The notes: generated from the letters alone by a model not told the origin. Counted from the stretch's first letter, positions 29,560 to 41,811 are shown. The stretch: 64,000 nucleotides of DNA from Oscarella lobularis (GCF_947507565.1 NC_089189.1:1550001-1614000); one strand, 5' to 3'. Program-made: numbers and translations.

Positions 29560-30615
29560 CTACATAGCAAAAGATCATGGCCGTATGACACGTTGCAGGC
29601 AACGTGTCATACGGAGCGTTGCTTAATTCGTTGCATACGGTCTTGACACGCTACGTCACAACGAAAGCCAGCCCCTTATTAACCAATTACCTGGACACGT
29701 TTTCAGGAGCGTGCCTCTGGAATCCGCCCTAATTGGCATCACGCGAGCCACCTTTTCAAATAATTATATATTTTTATTATTTACAAAGTACTCTTTACAG
29801 CCATAGCGACTAAAAATCCTGATTCTTCGTGCACTACAAAAAATCCTAACACTATAAAAATACAGGAATGCACTGTAAAAAGTTCTAACCTTTAGCTAAA
29901 CTAAGTACGCTGCTTATCTCTACGAAAATGGAAATGCTAAAGAAAAAAAGAATTAGTCTTCCCCACCGTGCCCATCTTACTTTTCCTGTCACTGGCCCAG
30001 TGATCCCTGCATTTCGACCTTTCTAGCTGCCACAGCAATGCATTTACCTACAGATAATACGCCGAAAGTGGCTCCCAAGGTCATACCGTTGCTTTTCGCG
30101 TCGTATTCCGCGCCGAATAACGCCACGGGTTCCTCGAAACGTGCTATCTAGAACGAAAGAAGCACTTTTCGAGCCGGTAGCCTCTTAGCGACGCTGTAGA
30201 GCGAAATTAGGACGCTGTATGGCTTACCTCGACCGCGGAAAGTGGGCCAAAAAGACCGTCGTTGCCTCGCCGTCGTTACAGCATTGCTAAAAAACCAGTT
30301 TAGTTACTTCGCGTCGGTTATCTACTGCTTCTAATCAGTTGGACGATCCGTTCGCGTTCCGTACACAAACTTGGCGACCGTTGACCGTTTGAATAGCGTC
30401 TACGCGCCTGCAGTAAAGAACGCTGCGCGTGCGCGAGCCCAACCCTCGTTGCCAGCCCGACCGGTCAAGACCGGCCCACCGGCCCGACCCCTCGACATAA
30501 CCTAATTAATCTAGTTAGGCGTACAGACCCAACCTCCTTGACACACTAAAGTCCCGGTCAGTCTGTGCAACGTTGCAGGCAACGTTGCACAGACTGATGA
30601 TCTTTTGCTATGTAG
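29560..30615. mobile_element. Inverted-repeat element with subterminal hairpins
   Basis: The ends CTACATAGCAAAAGATCAT and the exact complement bound about 1056 bp. Just inside each end lies a strong hairpin around a GCAGGC core: CCGTATGACACGTTGC (29580-29617) and CAGTCTGTGCAACGTTGC (30559-30597). The two hairpins differ in sequence outside the core. No target duplication is evident. The interior holds a two-exon minus-strand coding segment. Confidence 0.7.
29989..30290 (-). CDS. Two-exon coding segment inside the 29560 element
   Basis: A first block ends at 30228 (GNDGLFGPLSAVE, donor GTAAGC). The second exon 30147-29989 begins in phase 0 after CTAG and reads 52 codons to TGA (IARFEEPVALFGAEYDAKS, then MTLGATFGVLSVG). 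The frame upstream of the first block meets TAA near 30276. The composition is convincingly proteinaceous but I do not recognise the family. It may be a captured or interrupted host gene end. Confidence 0.4.
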
Positions 30616-30744
30616 CAAGCACACGTGCAGACTGCTAGTGGGACCCCACGCCCTAATGAAGTATCTACATAATGCAGTCTACCTTGTTTGACCAAAACTC
30701 TTAGTAACTGGCTTTCGAAATTAGCCTGTAACGTTACGCCACCG

Positions 30745-30788
30745 TGACGTCATGCGACAGTCGACGTCACATGTGACTTGTGACGTCA
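30745..30788. promoter_or_regulatory. Cluster of CRE/ATF-type sites
   Basis: TGACGTCA at 30745-30752 and 30781-30788, with CGACGTCA at 30762-30769, three sites within 44 bp. The rest of 30616-31529 contains no supported gene. Confidence 0.5.
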
Positions 30789-31529
30789 CGATCTTTTCCG
30801 AACATCGACTCGGGGCACCGTTTTTGGGTGACCTGTTTTAGTCCTGCTACTTTTTTTGGCGTTTTTTAGAACGGTTAGCAGCCTTCTAAGCAGAAAACAA
30901 AATCCCACATCCGGGTAGACTACGGTCTGTCTCCGTGGCGAATGGGGCAAAATCTGTGCTGGCAGACGCTGCAGATGGCGCAAAGGCGCGTGTAACACGT
31001 CCACTGTACTACGTATCATCCGAGTTTGGACTCGGCAAGTCGAAGTCGATCAGGACTTCTACCTCCTAGCTCCTGGTTAGCTACGTTTAGAACCGAAGGC
31101 TTTTGTGTTACTCGGTAATCTTCTTAGGCATATCGATGGTCATTCAGATACTGAGGAGGTGCAGCGAGCGAAAGGAGCCTCTTTTGAGGAACCTCAGCCC
31201 CGACGACAAAAATGAGACGTTTCAGGGATAGTAGTATCCCTGGGCGTATGTACTTCTCCAACGAGTCGACGCACCGCTACTCAAACTCAGAAGATAGCCA
31301 AGCGTCATCGAAAGGTTTTTTTCGAGGGGGCGCGGTCGGTTCGATGAACATGCAGATTCGCGCATCCGCTCCCTGGTAGGCAATCCCGCGTCGATCGCTT
31401 TCGCGCTTACTTTTGTACCATTTAAAACGACTTTTCCTCGCAGCTACTACGATGTTGACGGGGGTTTATTCGGAGGGGGCACTTATTAAATTTACCTTTT
31501 CACACGGTGACGTGTTACACGTGATCAAG

Positions 31530-31537
31530 TGACGTCA
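31530..31537 (+). promoter_or_regulatory. CRE-type site just upstream of the EEP gene
   Basis: A perfect TGACGTCA 28 bp upstream of the ATG at 31566, with CGTGTTACACGTG nearby at about 31511. A bZIP (CREB/ATF) target site is the obvious reading, but the repeats in this window also carry this octamer. Confidence 0.4.
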
Positions 31538-31565
31538 CCCGCATAAGCTCTATAGCAACGTCACG

Positions 31566-34500
31566 ATGTCGCTTTCTTATAATGCGCTCTTCTTCGCCCT
31601 GCTGACGCAAGTCGGGCAAACGTCAACTGTCGTCTCGGCGGAGCCTTCCCTTCACAGACATGCGGCGAATAACCTCGAAGACGCGAATTGGACGGTGATC
31701 GCTCAGAGTCCCTTGCGCTTGCGTCGAGATTTTCTCGCGCCGAACAATCAAAATGCACCTCTTTCTGAACACATGCACGTGTTCGGAACGATTGTGAACA
31801 AGAAGTCTGAGTCCGTGCGTTGCGAAGGCGTACTTCTATCAGATCGGATCGTACTGTCTGTCTCTAAGTGCTTTGTGAACTACCACTCGAAAGTACGCAT
31901 TAGGGCGACGGCAGATCCAAAAACGCTTGCGTTTAAATTTCTTCAATCTACCTTTTCGATCGAAGATTATACGTTTCGAGAGGATTTCCCTTTCTCGGTT
32001 GCACTTCTCAACGAATCGACTCGATCTTCACACGTACCTCACGCCTACGCGTTTCCTATGTGGGCTGGCGAGTGGCAGACAAAAGATGCGAATTGGCTCA
32101 TCTTGCCGGAGCAGGTTCGACTCCATCCATACCGTCTCTCCTCCTATTACACGGCCAAGAACGAATTGAAACAAACAATTCGCGACGCTCTGAAATCGTG
32201 TCAGTTTGAAAATAAAGCTGAACTGATTGCTCTCAGATGCCGAGGTAAATTTGCTATTTACGATGGCGCTTCGTTTTTCCGGCAAATAACGAATAATCCA
32301 CTTACTCGAGCTGTTGCCGTGCCGGCTCTAGTACTCAAAGACAAGTCTTTTGAGTCTTGCTCTGAGACAAAATCGCATAGGGATTATTTCAATTTGGACC
32401 TGTCAACGTCGTTTAAACCCGAGGGGGTTTACTATTGTGGGCCTCGGTTTACATACTGTGACGCTCGAAACATTATATATGAGGCAAACAAATTGGGCGT
32501 GTCAGTAAGCGACTTGAACGTCATTCCCAACGGACGTATATGTAAGTAATCGTAATTGTCTACTCCTTCTTTTATTTATTCTGAATTTAAACATATAGTT
32601 GGTACAATGAATATTAACGGAGTTTCGAGGTTTGATCGAGATGTTGGCTCCGCTGCTAAGCAAACGTTGGTCAACATTATTCGGGCAACTGACATCATGG
32701 CAGTTCAAGAAATTCCCGACATGTCTAATCAATTGGATGATGAGCTGAATAATCTCGGCTATGACAGAGCGTCTTTTAGGAGGCCAATCATTTCGGTCTT
32801 ACCTGATGGTCGCGTAAGTGCCTTACTTTTAAAAGTATCCTCAATGACTCCATATATTTTGAGACGCTTGTCAAGCGCGACATCTAAGCCTATAATATTA
32901 CGATTACTTCTAGTTATGTGGTAGTTCTCCCTGTATTCGCTCTTAGTTCCAACCGTTTTCTCACTTAGATCATTACACCTGTTATTGACTAGTAGTGCTC
33001 TCATGCATGTATTTTTTGCATGCATGTGATGTGAACATTTTCTTTATAGAAACAACGTTATGAAAGCGGGACGGATTTCTACTACAGACGCGGTGTTGTA
33101 GACACAGAAGATTGTTTTGAAGTTCGAGTTTCCAATGGTGTCAGCGCTTATGGCATGTATTGTCGATTTAGGGTATGCATGAGAATGCCATGCACAATAA
33201 TTGTTTATCTCTCTCCTTTTCATTGCAGTATAAACCCACACAAAAGAAAGACCGACAGTGCTTTCACTTTTTCAGTATTCATTTGACGTACAGCAGTTTG
33301 ACTAAAAGACGAGCCGAATTAGGAAATCTCCGAAAGCAAATTGATCGATTGAGCTCCACAACGCCTGAGTGCACAAACGTTTTGATAGGAGGCGACTTTA
33401 ATATTGGAGCAAAAACCAACGCAATAGTTGAAATGCACGACGTGATAAGGACGCTGTGCGTTACCAAGCAACGCTTTTAAAAGTCGTAATGTCTTTTTTA
33501 TTGTATAGGTCAGACATGCGGTTCTACGATACCGGAGATACCACTCCAAAAGATAGCAATAATAGACCGGAATCTCACTACGATCATCTGCTCGTGAGTC
33601 ACAGTATGCGTCTACTTCACCGATATTATCCGCCAGCCCTACCAGGCAAAAGACTCAATGAACTTTACAAGAAATTTGTTTCCGTTTCAAATGTCCGAAA
33701 TGAGCCTGTCGCGCGAAGCTACGATCTCAGCGATCATTTGCCTGTTCGCTTTCAAGATCCGCCTACAGGAGCAAAAATTGGAACGTGGAATCTGCTAAAC
33801 TTTAATGTGTTTGACGTCGATGAGCCAGACGAAAAAGAGTTTGTCTACAGTGGAGCGTATACGGGTGTCTTTGACCGTTTCCACATCCTAGCGCTTCAAG
33901 AGCTTTCGGGTTTCGCGTCGAATCTGTACGGAAAAATGTTGAAAGTGTCACCCGTTACGAACGAACTCGGCATTGCGTACGACTCGAATTATGTGACTCT
34001 AGTTGAATGCAGCGACTTGAAAGTTCCTTTTCGTCGTGGGATGTTCGGATGCACATTTGAAACTAATGGCATGAATAAGAAGGTAACGCGTTATATAACC
34101 GTATATATACAGTTTGGATGTAGGACTCTTATTTTTCTCTCAGCGAGTCACAGTCTTTTCTGTCCATGTCCAAAATGCCTTCAGTACATTGAAAACGGGC
34201 AGACTTTATCAAGCTCGCGCACAGGAGTTTGCCAAAGAAGAAGCAAAAAAAGGTAGAGACGTAGGAAAGGTCTACTTAGCTGGCGATTTCAATATAAACA
34301 AACCGTTCGGAAGTGAACCGTAAGAAGAAACTGCATGGACTTCGTCCTACGCGATTCGTCGATAAATGAAGTTCTATTTACTATAGGTGTAAGCACAGGG
34401 ACGGCAATTCGAACTGGGAGTATACTAGGATTCCATCGAAACATATTCGCGACTACGTTTGGGACAGTGAAAGATATACGCCGGGAATTGAAAATTGCGA

Positions 34501-34642
34501 AGTAGTGAATCCCGAGCTCATGAAAGATAACGACGGGAATTACATTATTCCGGATGGCAGCACGGAAAAAATGCCAGTGTTTGCAAGTTGGAAAGAAATT
34601 TCCGATCATCTACCGGTCATGGTTCAGTTCAATACCGACTAA
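31566..34642 (+). CDS. Secreted protein: degenerate trypsin-like domain plus two DNase I-like (EEP) domains
   Basis: Seven exons in phase: 31566-32541, 32599-32813, 33050-33172, 33229-33455, 33509-34082, 34144-34319, 34399-34642 (844 residues); all GT-AG. Residues 1-25 form a signal peptide. About 60-325 resembles an S1 serine protease, but where AAHC is expected the sequence has VSKC, and the Asp of the DIALL motif is replaced (FSVALL), so it is probably inactive. About 326-590 is an endonuclease/exonuclease/phosphatase fold: GTMNING, AVQEIPD, FSIHLT, GGDFNIG, YDHLL, SDHLPV. About 603-844 is a second copy: GTWNLLNF, ALQELSG, FSVHVQ, AGDFNIN, SDHLPV. Both keep the Asn, Glu, His and Asp residues typical of metal-dependent phosphodiesterases. 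Likely an extracellular or lysosomal nuclease; substrate by inference DNA. Confidence 0.85.
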
Positions 34643-35734
34643 CCCTAACTTTCAGCACTCGTACGTAGACGCGTACACCAATTATGTGTTCTTTTCGTTA
34701 CGTTTGCAATCTCTTTCTGGCTGGAAAAATTTGATTTGTGTAATAGCTTCTGTAACCCTTGAATCTTAGCCTCGTTCCCTATAGACATAGTCTATATAAA
34801 CACGTGACGTGATTTTCGTGAAACGGCAGGACGTAAACGGACTTGGGAAAGCCGTTTGTAGAAACCTGTAGGCGTCTGCAGCGTTTCTTTTTTCTTTTCC
34901 AACGCATGCTTTCTTAATTAATTTCAACGTTCGCTCGATCTCTGTGCATGCGACGTATGATGTCTCTCCTGTGTCCCGCACTAGTCTACAAAGAGAAAGT
35001 CAGGGCTTTGGCAAGGATTTTTTCAGTGTCGGAAGAGAGTCTGGAATAATTAAAGGACCTAAGAAAAATTTTTAAGGGCTGTGGTTACTTATCTTTAGTT
35101 AAAGAATCAAGAGAGTATGCTGCTAAACGAGTAGGCAATCTCTCGCGTGCAATAATTACTGCAATAAGAGTAGATCGTCTCCCTTGCAATAACTATTGCC
35201 ATGTATATGTATCTATCCGCAGCAGAGGCTGTGATTGCACATAACATATAAACACGTGACCATCACCGAATTGATTCGAAGAGCTTCGACGTCGAACAGA
35301 TCGCGGTAGCTTGTTTCTGGGAGCTATAGAGGCATCCTTCGAATGAAACGCTTCGGATGCTTACTCGAAAGAGCCTAGTTGTACGAAGAAACTTCAAAGG
35401 AATTTCGACGTCAATTTGGGTCACTTTTCGTCCTTCGATGACGCTTAGCCGGCTTCTTAGCACGAGTTTGGCGGTGTAGCGGCACGTCGACTCGCAGAAG
35501 AACGGCCCTGAGTTCGTCGTAGACTGTCTTGTATAGCGCGCTAACGCGCATTAGAATCTTTTATGACAATATTATGGCGAAGGGAACAATTGGTCTCTTT
35601 TTCATGATATAAATGCCTGGTTATATTTTATTTGTCGACGGCTCAGTTTCAACAGAATTATAAAAGAACTTGAGTCAACAGGATATCCATATATTGCTGT
35701 ATACAGTAGAGTAGTGAGGCAGTCGCGTACGCGA
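34643..35734. other. Non-coding, repeat remnants
   Basis: About 35280-35510 matches, inverted, parts of 42460-42580 and 42890-42960 (GACGTCGAA...GCTTCG and AAGAAGCCGGCTAAGCG), a dispersed repeat. About 35665-35725 matches the leader of receptor gene A. No gene is supported. Confidence 0.5.
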
Positions 35735-36760
35735 ATGCACGCTCCAGCAATTCTACTTTTCTTATCACCACAAAGTGCTGTTACGTCTTCTCCGATGGTA
35801 CTCTCCGAATCGGTCGATGGAAAGTGATCGTTGATACAGGCCCGGCGGAGTAAATTTTGGGTTACTAGGGCCACATGAGAAGGGGGTCGGGGGGCTCCGC
35901 CCCTAGAAAAATTTTTAAGAAGTGTGGTCCTCTAGATGTAGGAACAGCTTCATTAATTAATACACTATGCATGTATTTTCATAAAATTGTTCTACTGCTC
36001 TCAAAGTAGTTATCGAGGCTCCCAGATCGCTATCTGAATCGGTCACTGCCCTTTCTACCAAAATTTTTTCAAACCACTTAACTAACTAGTTAGTTTTTTC
36101 CACATGCACATTAGTTGAAAAGCTGAAAGAGCTTTCACAGATTGCGTTTGTACGTAGACTGGACAATATATACCTTTACACTAAGACTAACTATGAACAG
36201 AAGCAAGACTCTGAGCAGGCTTTAGGAAAATTTATAAAATACTTAATAACTCGTGCACTTTTAGAAGGAACTGAAATGTTACGCAGCTTTGATGCTGCAT
36301 TACTAGACTGTACAACAGGCATGGCCAGGGCTGTTGAGTTGTCTGATCTAAATTCTACCAATATAGGGGAGAGGCTCGTGTTTTGTCATTACTAGAGCCT
36401 CAAGACACAAGATCAGTGCATTTGCATGGCGATTCATTGGTCGGGCCATGGCCCGACCCAACTAGCCACTCCGCCGGGCCTGTGATACAAGCGAAGAAGG
36501 CGACCAAAATAAAATGTGCCCGTGTGGGCGCCCCAGACGTACTTTCGTAACGTCTTAAAAATCGCATCCTATCGCCGAAATGCCTCGTCGCCAGAGACAT
36601 CAAAAGCGCGCGCTTTGCTCTTCATCGATGTGGCCGGGTGCATGGCTTTACGTGGACTTACTCGCCAAGGACGTCGTCTTGGACCAAGCTCTCGGTCAAA
36701 CAATTTGATTTCCTATCCCCATGGCGCCATCGGCGACCGAGAATATTGTTCACTCGTTTG
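35735..36760 (+). pseudogene. N-terminal remnant of a kelch receptor kinase (D)
   Basis: An ATG at 35735 begins a signal-peptide-like MHAPAILLFLS, similar to the start of gene A. The reading is broken by a transposon at 35837-36482 and resumes with kelch-region similarity: YRRNASSPETSKAR at about 36565 in one frame and WTYSPRTSSWTKLS at about 36648 in the next. Similarity fades by about 36760. No EGF, TM or kinase follows. Sequence 36761-37340 shows no gene. Confidence 0.7.
35837..36482. mobile_element. hAT-like short element in remnant D
   Basis: Inverted ends CAGGCCCGGCGGAGT and ACTCCGCCGGGCCTG over 646 bp, with a possible short flanking duplication TGATA (35832-35836, 36483-36487). An internal plus frame (ITRALLEGTEMLRSFDAAL) may be a piece of a captured or transposase sequence. 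It is unlike the hAT fragment at 4455. Confidence 0.65.
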
Positions 36761-37340
36761 ATTCTAAGAAGAGATGCATATTGTCTCAATGCCCAAAGGT
36801 TATCTCTGGCTCCTTGGGTAGTTTCTGTTCGCCTTGTGCATTGTCCAAGTCCGGTTTCTTTAGATCAAATTTCGGTTTCAACTAGAGACTTGCAAAAGGA
36901 CACAAAGACTTTACCTACGCTCATAAATACCACCCCGTTCTGACACACACACACCTCTCTCCCTGAGCAACCTGCAATGTATGTAGTAGATACGTGCTTT
37001 AAAATAATCGAGCATTCCCGGACAAAGACGTCAGGACATATGGGCTTGTTTCATTTGACTTCAAGTAGGCATCGATAAATTCAGCTCTAGTTTTATAAAA
37101 GTAAAGCTAAAGGATGATCCAAACGCTTCAATTCCTCATCACATTCTCCTTTGGCATCGGCGTGTCGGCTATTAAATTTAATTAAACGAAAAGCGCTATA
37201 CGGGTAATCGACGTCCCAGATACAGGAATTCTCGCTAAAAGTACTAAAATGATAAAAGACAAGGCAGAATGAATTAGACGACCCCCGTTAAAACTACAGC
37301 GCATCGCGTAACAATAAAAAAATTGGAAAAGAATAATTAA

Positions 37341-37925
37341 TCAATAACCCAGATCACGTAAAACTTGTTTAACAGCACTTACTCCAAAGACTTCCTCTGC
37401 AGCAAGCCGATGAATGACGGGTCGTTTTAGAAGAGCTTTACAGATGCTCTTTACAGTTGCATCTGAACCATTGCAAATGTGACAGCTGTTTAGCATGGAG
37501 TAGACACGTTCATTGGGATTGCCTCTGTACTTCTCTTCCAACGCTGCCACGCTTTCTTTCTCTCCTGGCAATCGACAAGCAACGTCTTTCCACTGGTCAA
37601 TGAGTTTTGGAGCCAATTGCTCAAGCTCTTCGTCCGTCACTTTTTGATCAACTTCTCCATCGCTTGAAGCATTAGAACCTTTTAATTAAAAGAAATTAAT
37701 TTATTAAAATCATGATTAGATTAAAATATATTTACACGCTGCATGGGATCCCTGGTCAATGGAACTTCGTTGAGGGTTGGTGGCAAGAGAATCAATGGGT
37801 TGCCGGTGAGATTCCCGTACTACTTTTAATTCAATTCTAAAAAAGTGTAATCAGATATGTTTATTTATTTATTGATAGAAATTCACTTTGTGGTCTGAAG
37901 ATGAATGATCTCTTTCTGAAGATCT
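37341..37925 (-). CDS. Coiled-coil plus death-domain protein, C-terminal exons
   Basis: Three exons agree in phase: 37925-37887 (DLQKEIIHLQTT, coil), 37836-37736 (linker, Ser/Gln-rich), 37678-37341 ending TGA. The last exon encodes a death-like domain: LEQLAPKLIDQWKDVACRL, then SVAALEEKY, NERVYSMLNSC, SDATVKSICKALL, RLAAEEVFG. This follows the six-helix pattern of death domains in adaptor and receptor proteins (homotypic interaction in apoptosis or innate signalling). Upstream exons are not secured because an inverted X repeat (37985-38185) follows. A small possible exon lies near 38235. The gene is divergent from receptor copy C. Confidence 0.65.
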
Positions 37926-37984
37926 CTGCATTGAATTTAATAGTATTTATCCTTAATGGCAAACATAGATACAGTATAAGAGTA

Positions 37985-38185
37985 TACTGTGCTGCAAACT
38001 ATTGAACACAATCCGGGGTTGCTATCTACTGTGACGTCATCTTTCGGGGGAATTTCGTTCAAAATACGGGAGCGTTACCGACAGAGAACCACGCTTGCAG
38101 ATTTTGGCTGTTCACGCGTTTGAGAGCCCCTCCCACCAGGGCGCGCGCGGGCTTCGCCCCCTGGCACGCCCTGGTGTTCGGGGAT
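37985..38185 (-). mobile_element. Inverted X-repeat fragment
   Basis: Reverse complement of the X half: CCACCAGGGCGCGCGCGGG hairpin (partly degraded), CTCTCAAACG, TTACCGACAG, and TGACGTCA. Confidence 0.75.
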
Positions 38186-38401
38186 CTATGCAAAGCGAGA
38201 ATTGAACATCCTTAGAATTCAACCAGTTACTCTCCTCTGATATTCCAAAATGCTTTCTTTTAGGTTCATTCGTACTCATTAGCAGCAATTACATAAAGTT
38301 CTATGACGACGATTTGAGCCCTGGAGCGATGATGACGCACGCGTTTAGTTAGTCCTAAAAACATTGACTGTAGCCGCAGAGTAGCGCACGTACGCGCAAG
38401 T

Positions 38402-41400
38402 ATGGTTCCCCTTCTTTCCTTCCTTCTTCAGTTGACGCTCTTGTCTACCCGCATACTCTGCGGAGAAGGAAAAGGTAAAGAAAGCGGCTTTGTTCGTAGG
38501 CGAACGGTACTTCGCCGAGCCGACGAATGGAGCAGAAACAGGCCCGTGCGATCGTCCCAAACTGCCTATGCGGAATGCGATCAGTGCTTTATAACATATC
38601 GCCGAAACCCAACGTCCACAGAGGCAAAAACTCGAATTCTCTACATTCACTCCGACGGGCTTACGTGGATTTACTCGCCAAGGACAGCGTCGTGGTCGCT
38701 TTCTGATGTACAGAGCATCGAATCATTCAAACAGTTGAAAGGCCAGTCAATTATTAGTCTCTGCGAAACTCGACTCGTTTTGTTCGGTGGAAGTTATTTA
38801 CAATATAGCAAGATTGGCATTAGACCAGTAAACGACACATGGATTTTTGACGGTGAAACCGAAAAGTGGATTCACCTTCAAACGCTTGGTCCATTACCCC
38901 GAGCTCGCTTTAATCACTGCGCGTTTTCGTTTTATCAAACGAATAGCTTGTGTTCCTGTAAGGATTCCCTAATGATATTTGGAGGGATAGCGCCTCGGGA
39001 CAGACTAAGCGACATGTGGGAGCTTCGTTGTGTAGAAGACATAGACAAGAATAACTTAAAATATCGGTGGATTGAAATTGACGAAATGGGACCAATAAAA
39101 CCAAACCGCTGCGAGAAAAATTGCCATTTCTGGCCATATACATATAATTGTACCTTTTTCAACCTTTATGCCTTTTCGGCAAACAGCACCCACATTTATT
39201 GGCTTCATGGAAGCCAATACGCGTGGATTTTTCATTTGGCTACAGCGAGTTGGTCTTTTGAAAGGATAATCGATACTTGCCCAAAAAGCGAACGTATGGC
39301 ACCCAACAACCATTTTGGAGCAACGTACAATAAAGAACATCAGCTGCTCATCTACAAAACAAATATTGGACTACTAGGATTGTACAACTTAGAGGCTCGT
39401 CGAATTCATTGCGTAAACCACAGTTTATATGACGAAGCATATGAAATCATCATGGAATTGGATGAAAAAATTTATATTCAAGCATACCAAGATTATACTA
39501 ACGAGATAGAATTTTGGGAATCGAAAACCGAGAACCTGTTTGAAGAATTAAAAAGGACATCATCCGATGAGATACTTGTTAATTTTCGAAAGACCGACTT
39601 TCCTAAACTTTATCCCACTCTTGACACAATTATTAAAGAAACAATGACCAACTTTGTCTTGGACAACTATATTTATCAAATAAAGGGATCTCAAAATGAA
39701 GACATGAAAATGTGGATATTAAATTTAGACTCCCTCATGTGGACATCGTACGATCCAGATCAGGTGCCGGGAATAAAAGCAGCGTCAAAGTACGATATGA
39801 TTGAGGGTGCATTTTCTGTCACAGTAAATGGGCGCATAGCTTATTTCGGAAGTAACCACGGAAGCAGTTCTAACAAAACAGACGATCTTTGGATCTACAC
39901 TGTAAATGTACGACAATGGCATACGGTTGCTCATGAAGGAATGGCCCCAAGAAAAGTGACGTCCTACTCGACAATGAATTCAATGAACAATGGCTCGCTG
40001 CTTCTATTCGGCGGCATAGACAACAGAACAGGCTCGTTTTGGATGATAACTGTCAATTATGACAGTATGAAAGCAACATGGAAAAAACTTCATAGCGACG
40101 ACAACGAATGGGACACAGCAGCTACCGAGATGGTCAAGCCAGTTTTGGAATAAGTCTTTCTACGTGTACTTTGGTCAGAAAGCTCATTCACGAGGTTGTG
40201 ATTCGACTATCTACCACGTAAAAATTACCAAGGGTGTTTTAAAATGGCAAACGAAAAATAGCGCTTTATCGTTGTCAAACGAATCCTCGTGCTATCAGAT
40301 GAGCACAAAATATGGTCGATTCGCTTATGGTACTGTAACTGCCAGCGGGTTAGACTATCAAATAGTTGTAGCAAATCTCAGCCAAAAGAACATCACTACG
40401 GTAACAGCAGGTAGATCTCTCCTAGAGCTATATCGGTGCCAGTAGTCAATCTTCATAATGTACTATTCGTTCTACAAATTCAAGAAATAATAAATTCCGA
40501 ACGGCATCTCGTTTAAAACCAAACGCTTTAGATCGCTTCGACTTCACGAGGTGCCACCCTGGAACGTACAGTATCGATTACGGCCTCTATCCGTGTCGTC
40601 CATGCCCAATTGGACAGTAGTACAATAGTGAATACGGTGCAGCAAATTGCACACGCTGCCCGCCCGGGTTGGTAACAAGCTCAATCGGATCAACGAATTG
40701 TACCTGTAGAAAAGATGCTTGCAGTCAGGGAAAATGCGTAGTTCAAAACAACTCTACAATTGTTTGCATTTGCAACAGAGGATTTACTGGCAAAGCATGC
40801 GAAATACCGACAATGTATCTCATTGGTATCGGAGTAGGAATCCTACTCTTCCCCGTGATCTTTTACGCACGAAAACGCATCAAAAAACACCAAAGAGAAG
40901 TTAGCTACACAAGAGTTCAATTGGAAATAGCTGAACAAACTGTAGAAGAGTTAGCTAACATTTGGTCAGTTGACAACACACAAATTCAATTTCGACGAAT
41001 GGTTGGCGAAGGATCATTTGGCAACGTGTGGACTGCTAAATACCGTGATGAAATCGTCGCCGTTAAAGTTCTGAAGATAAAAGTCGACGATTGCACAGAA
41101 GAACAACTGAAAGATTTCATGGACGAAAGCGAATTGCTTCGATCTATTTTCCATGCCAATATTGTTCGTTTTATAGGCACAGGAAAGACTGCCGAAGACA
41201 AACCATTCATTGTTCTGGAATACATGGAACGCGGCTCGCTGAGAAACGAATTGGACAGAGACTACGCGGAACATCCAATGGAAGTCGGGCTTCAAGTCAA
41301 ATACGCTCTAGACGCTGCAAAAGGAATGCGCCATCTTCACAGCATCAATCGAATGCATCGGGATTTGAAGTGCGACAATCTTCTCATCAACGAAAAAGGA

Positions 41401-41811
41401 GTCGTCAAAGTGGCCGATTTGGGTTGCACGAAAATCGCTCCGAAGATCGACGACGACGACGATGATAATGAAACTGTGTCCGTAAGAGGATCACGCGCCG
41501 TGGGTACAGCACTGTTTAGGGCTCCTGAAATAGTTCGAGGTGAAATTTACAACACAGCGGTCGACGTTTACAGTTACGGGATTACGTTATGGGAAATTAT
41601 GACAGCCAAGTGTCCCTATTTCGAAAAGTTTGACGAAGGACTGATGGCTAAGAAAATTGTCGATCAAGTAGTTTACTCCGACGTTCGACCAACATTCCCC
41701 ATTTACTGTCACAGCGAGTTGAAAAAACTAGCCGAGTCGTGTTGGAATAGGAATTCGTTTAGACGACCAACTTTTGAAGAGGTCGTTCAAAGACTCAAAA
41801 GAATTCGGTAA
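38402..41811 (+). pseudogene. Receptor kinase copy C, full-length but decayed
   Basis: The ATG gives a signal peptide (MVPLLSFLLQLTLLST) and a kelch region open to 40153. A frameshift near 40130 moves the frame (QFWNKSFYVYFG). TAG occurs at about 40443 and further stops near 40490. The Cys-rich block (CHPGTYS, CPIGQ) has a TAG at 40618. From 40669 the frame is intact: EGF-like, TM (from 40813), then a kinase with GEGSFGNVW, AVKVLKI, HRDLKCDN, VADLG, RAPE to TAA at 41809. An acidic D-run (DDDDDDN) follows the DLG segment. Base composition is more AT-rich than genes A and B. A transcript from an internal start could still make a membrane-tethered kinase, but I treat it as a pseudogene. Confidence 0.85.
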
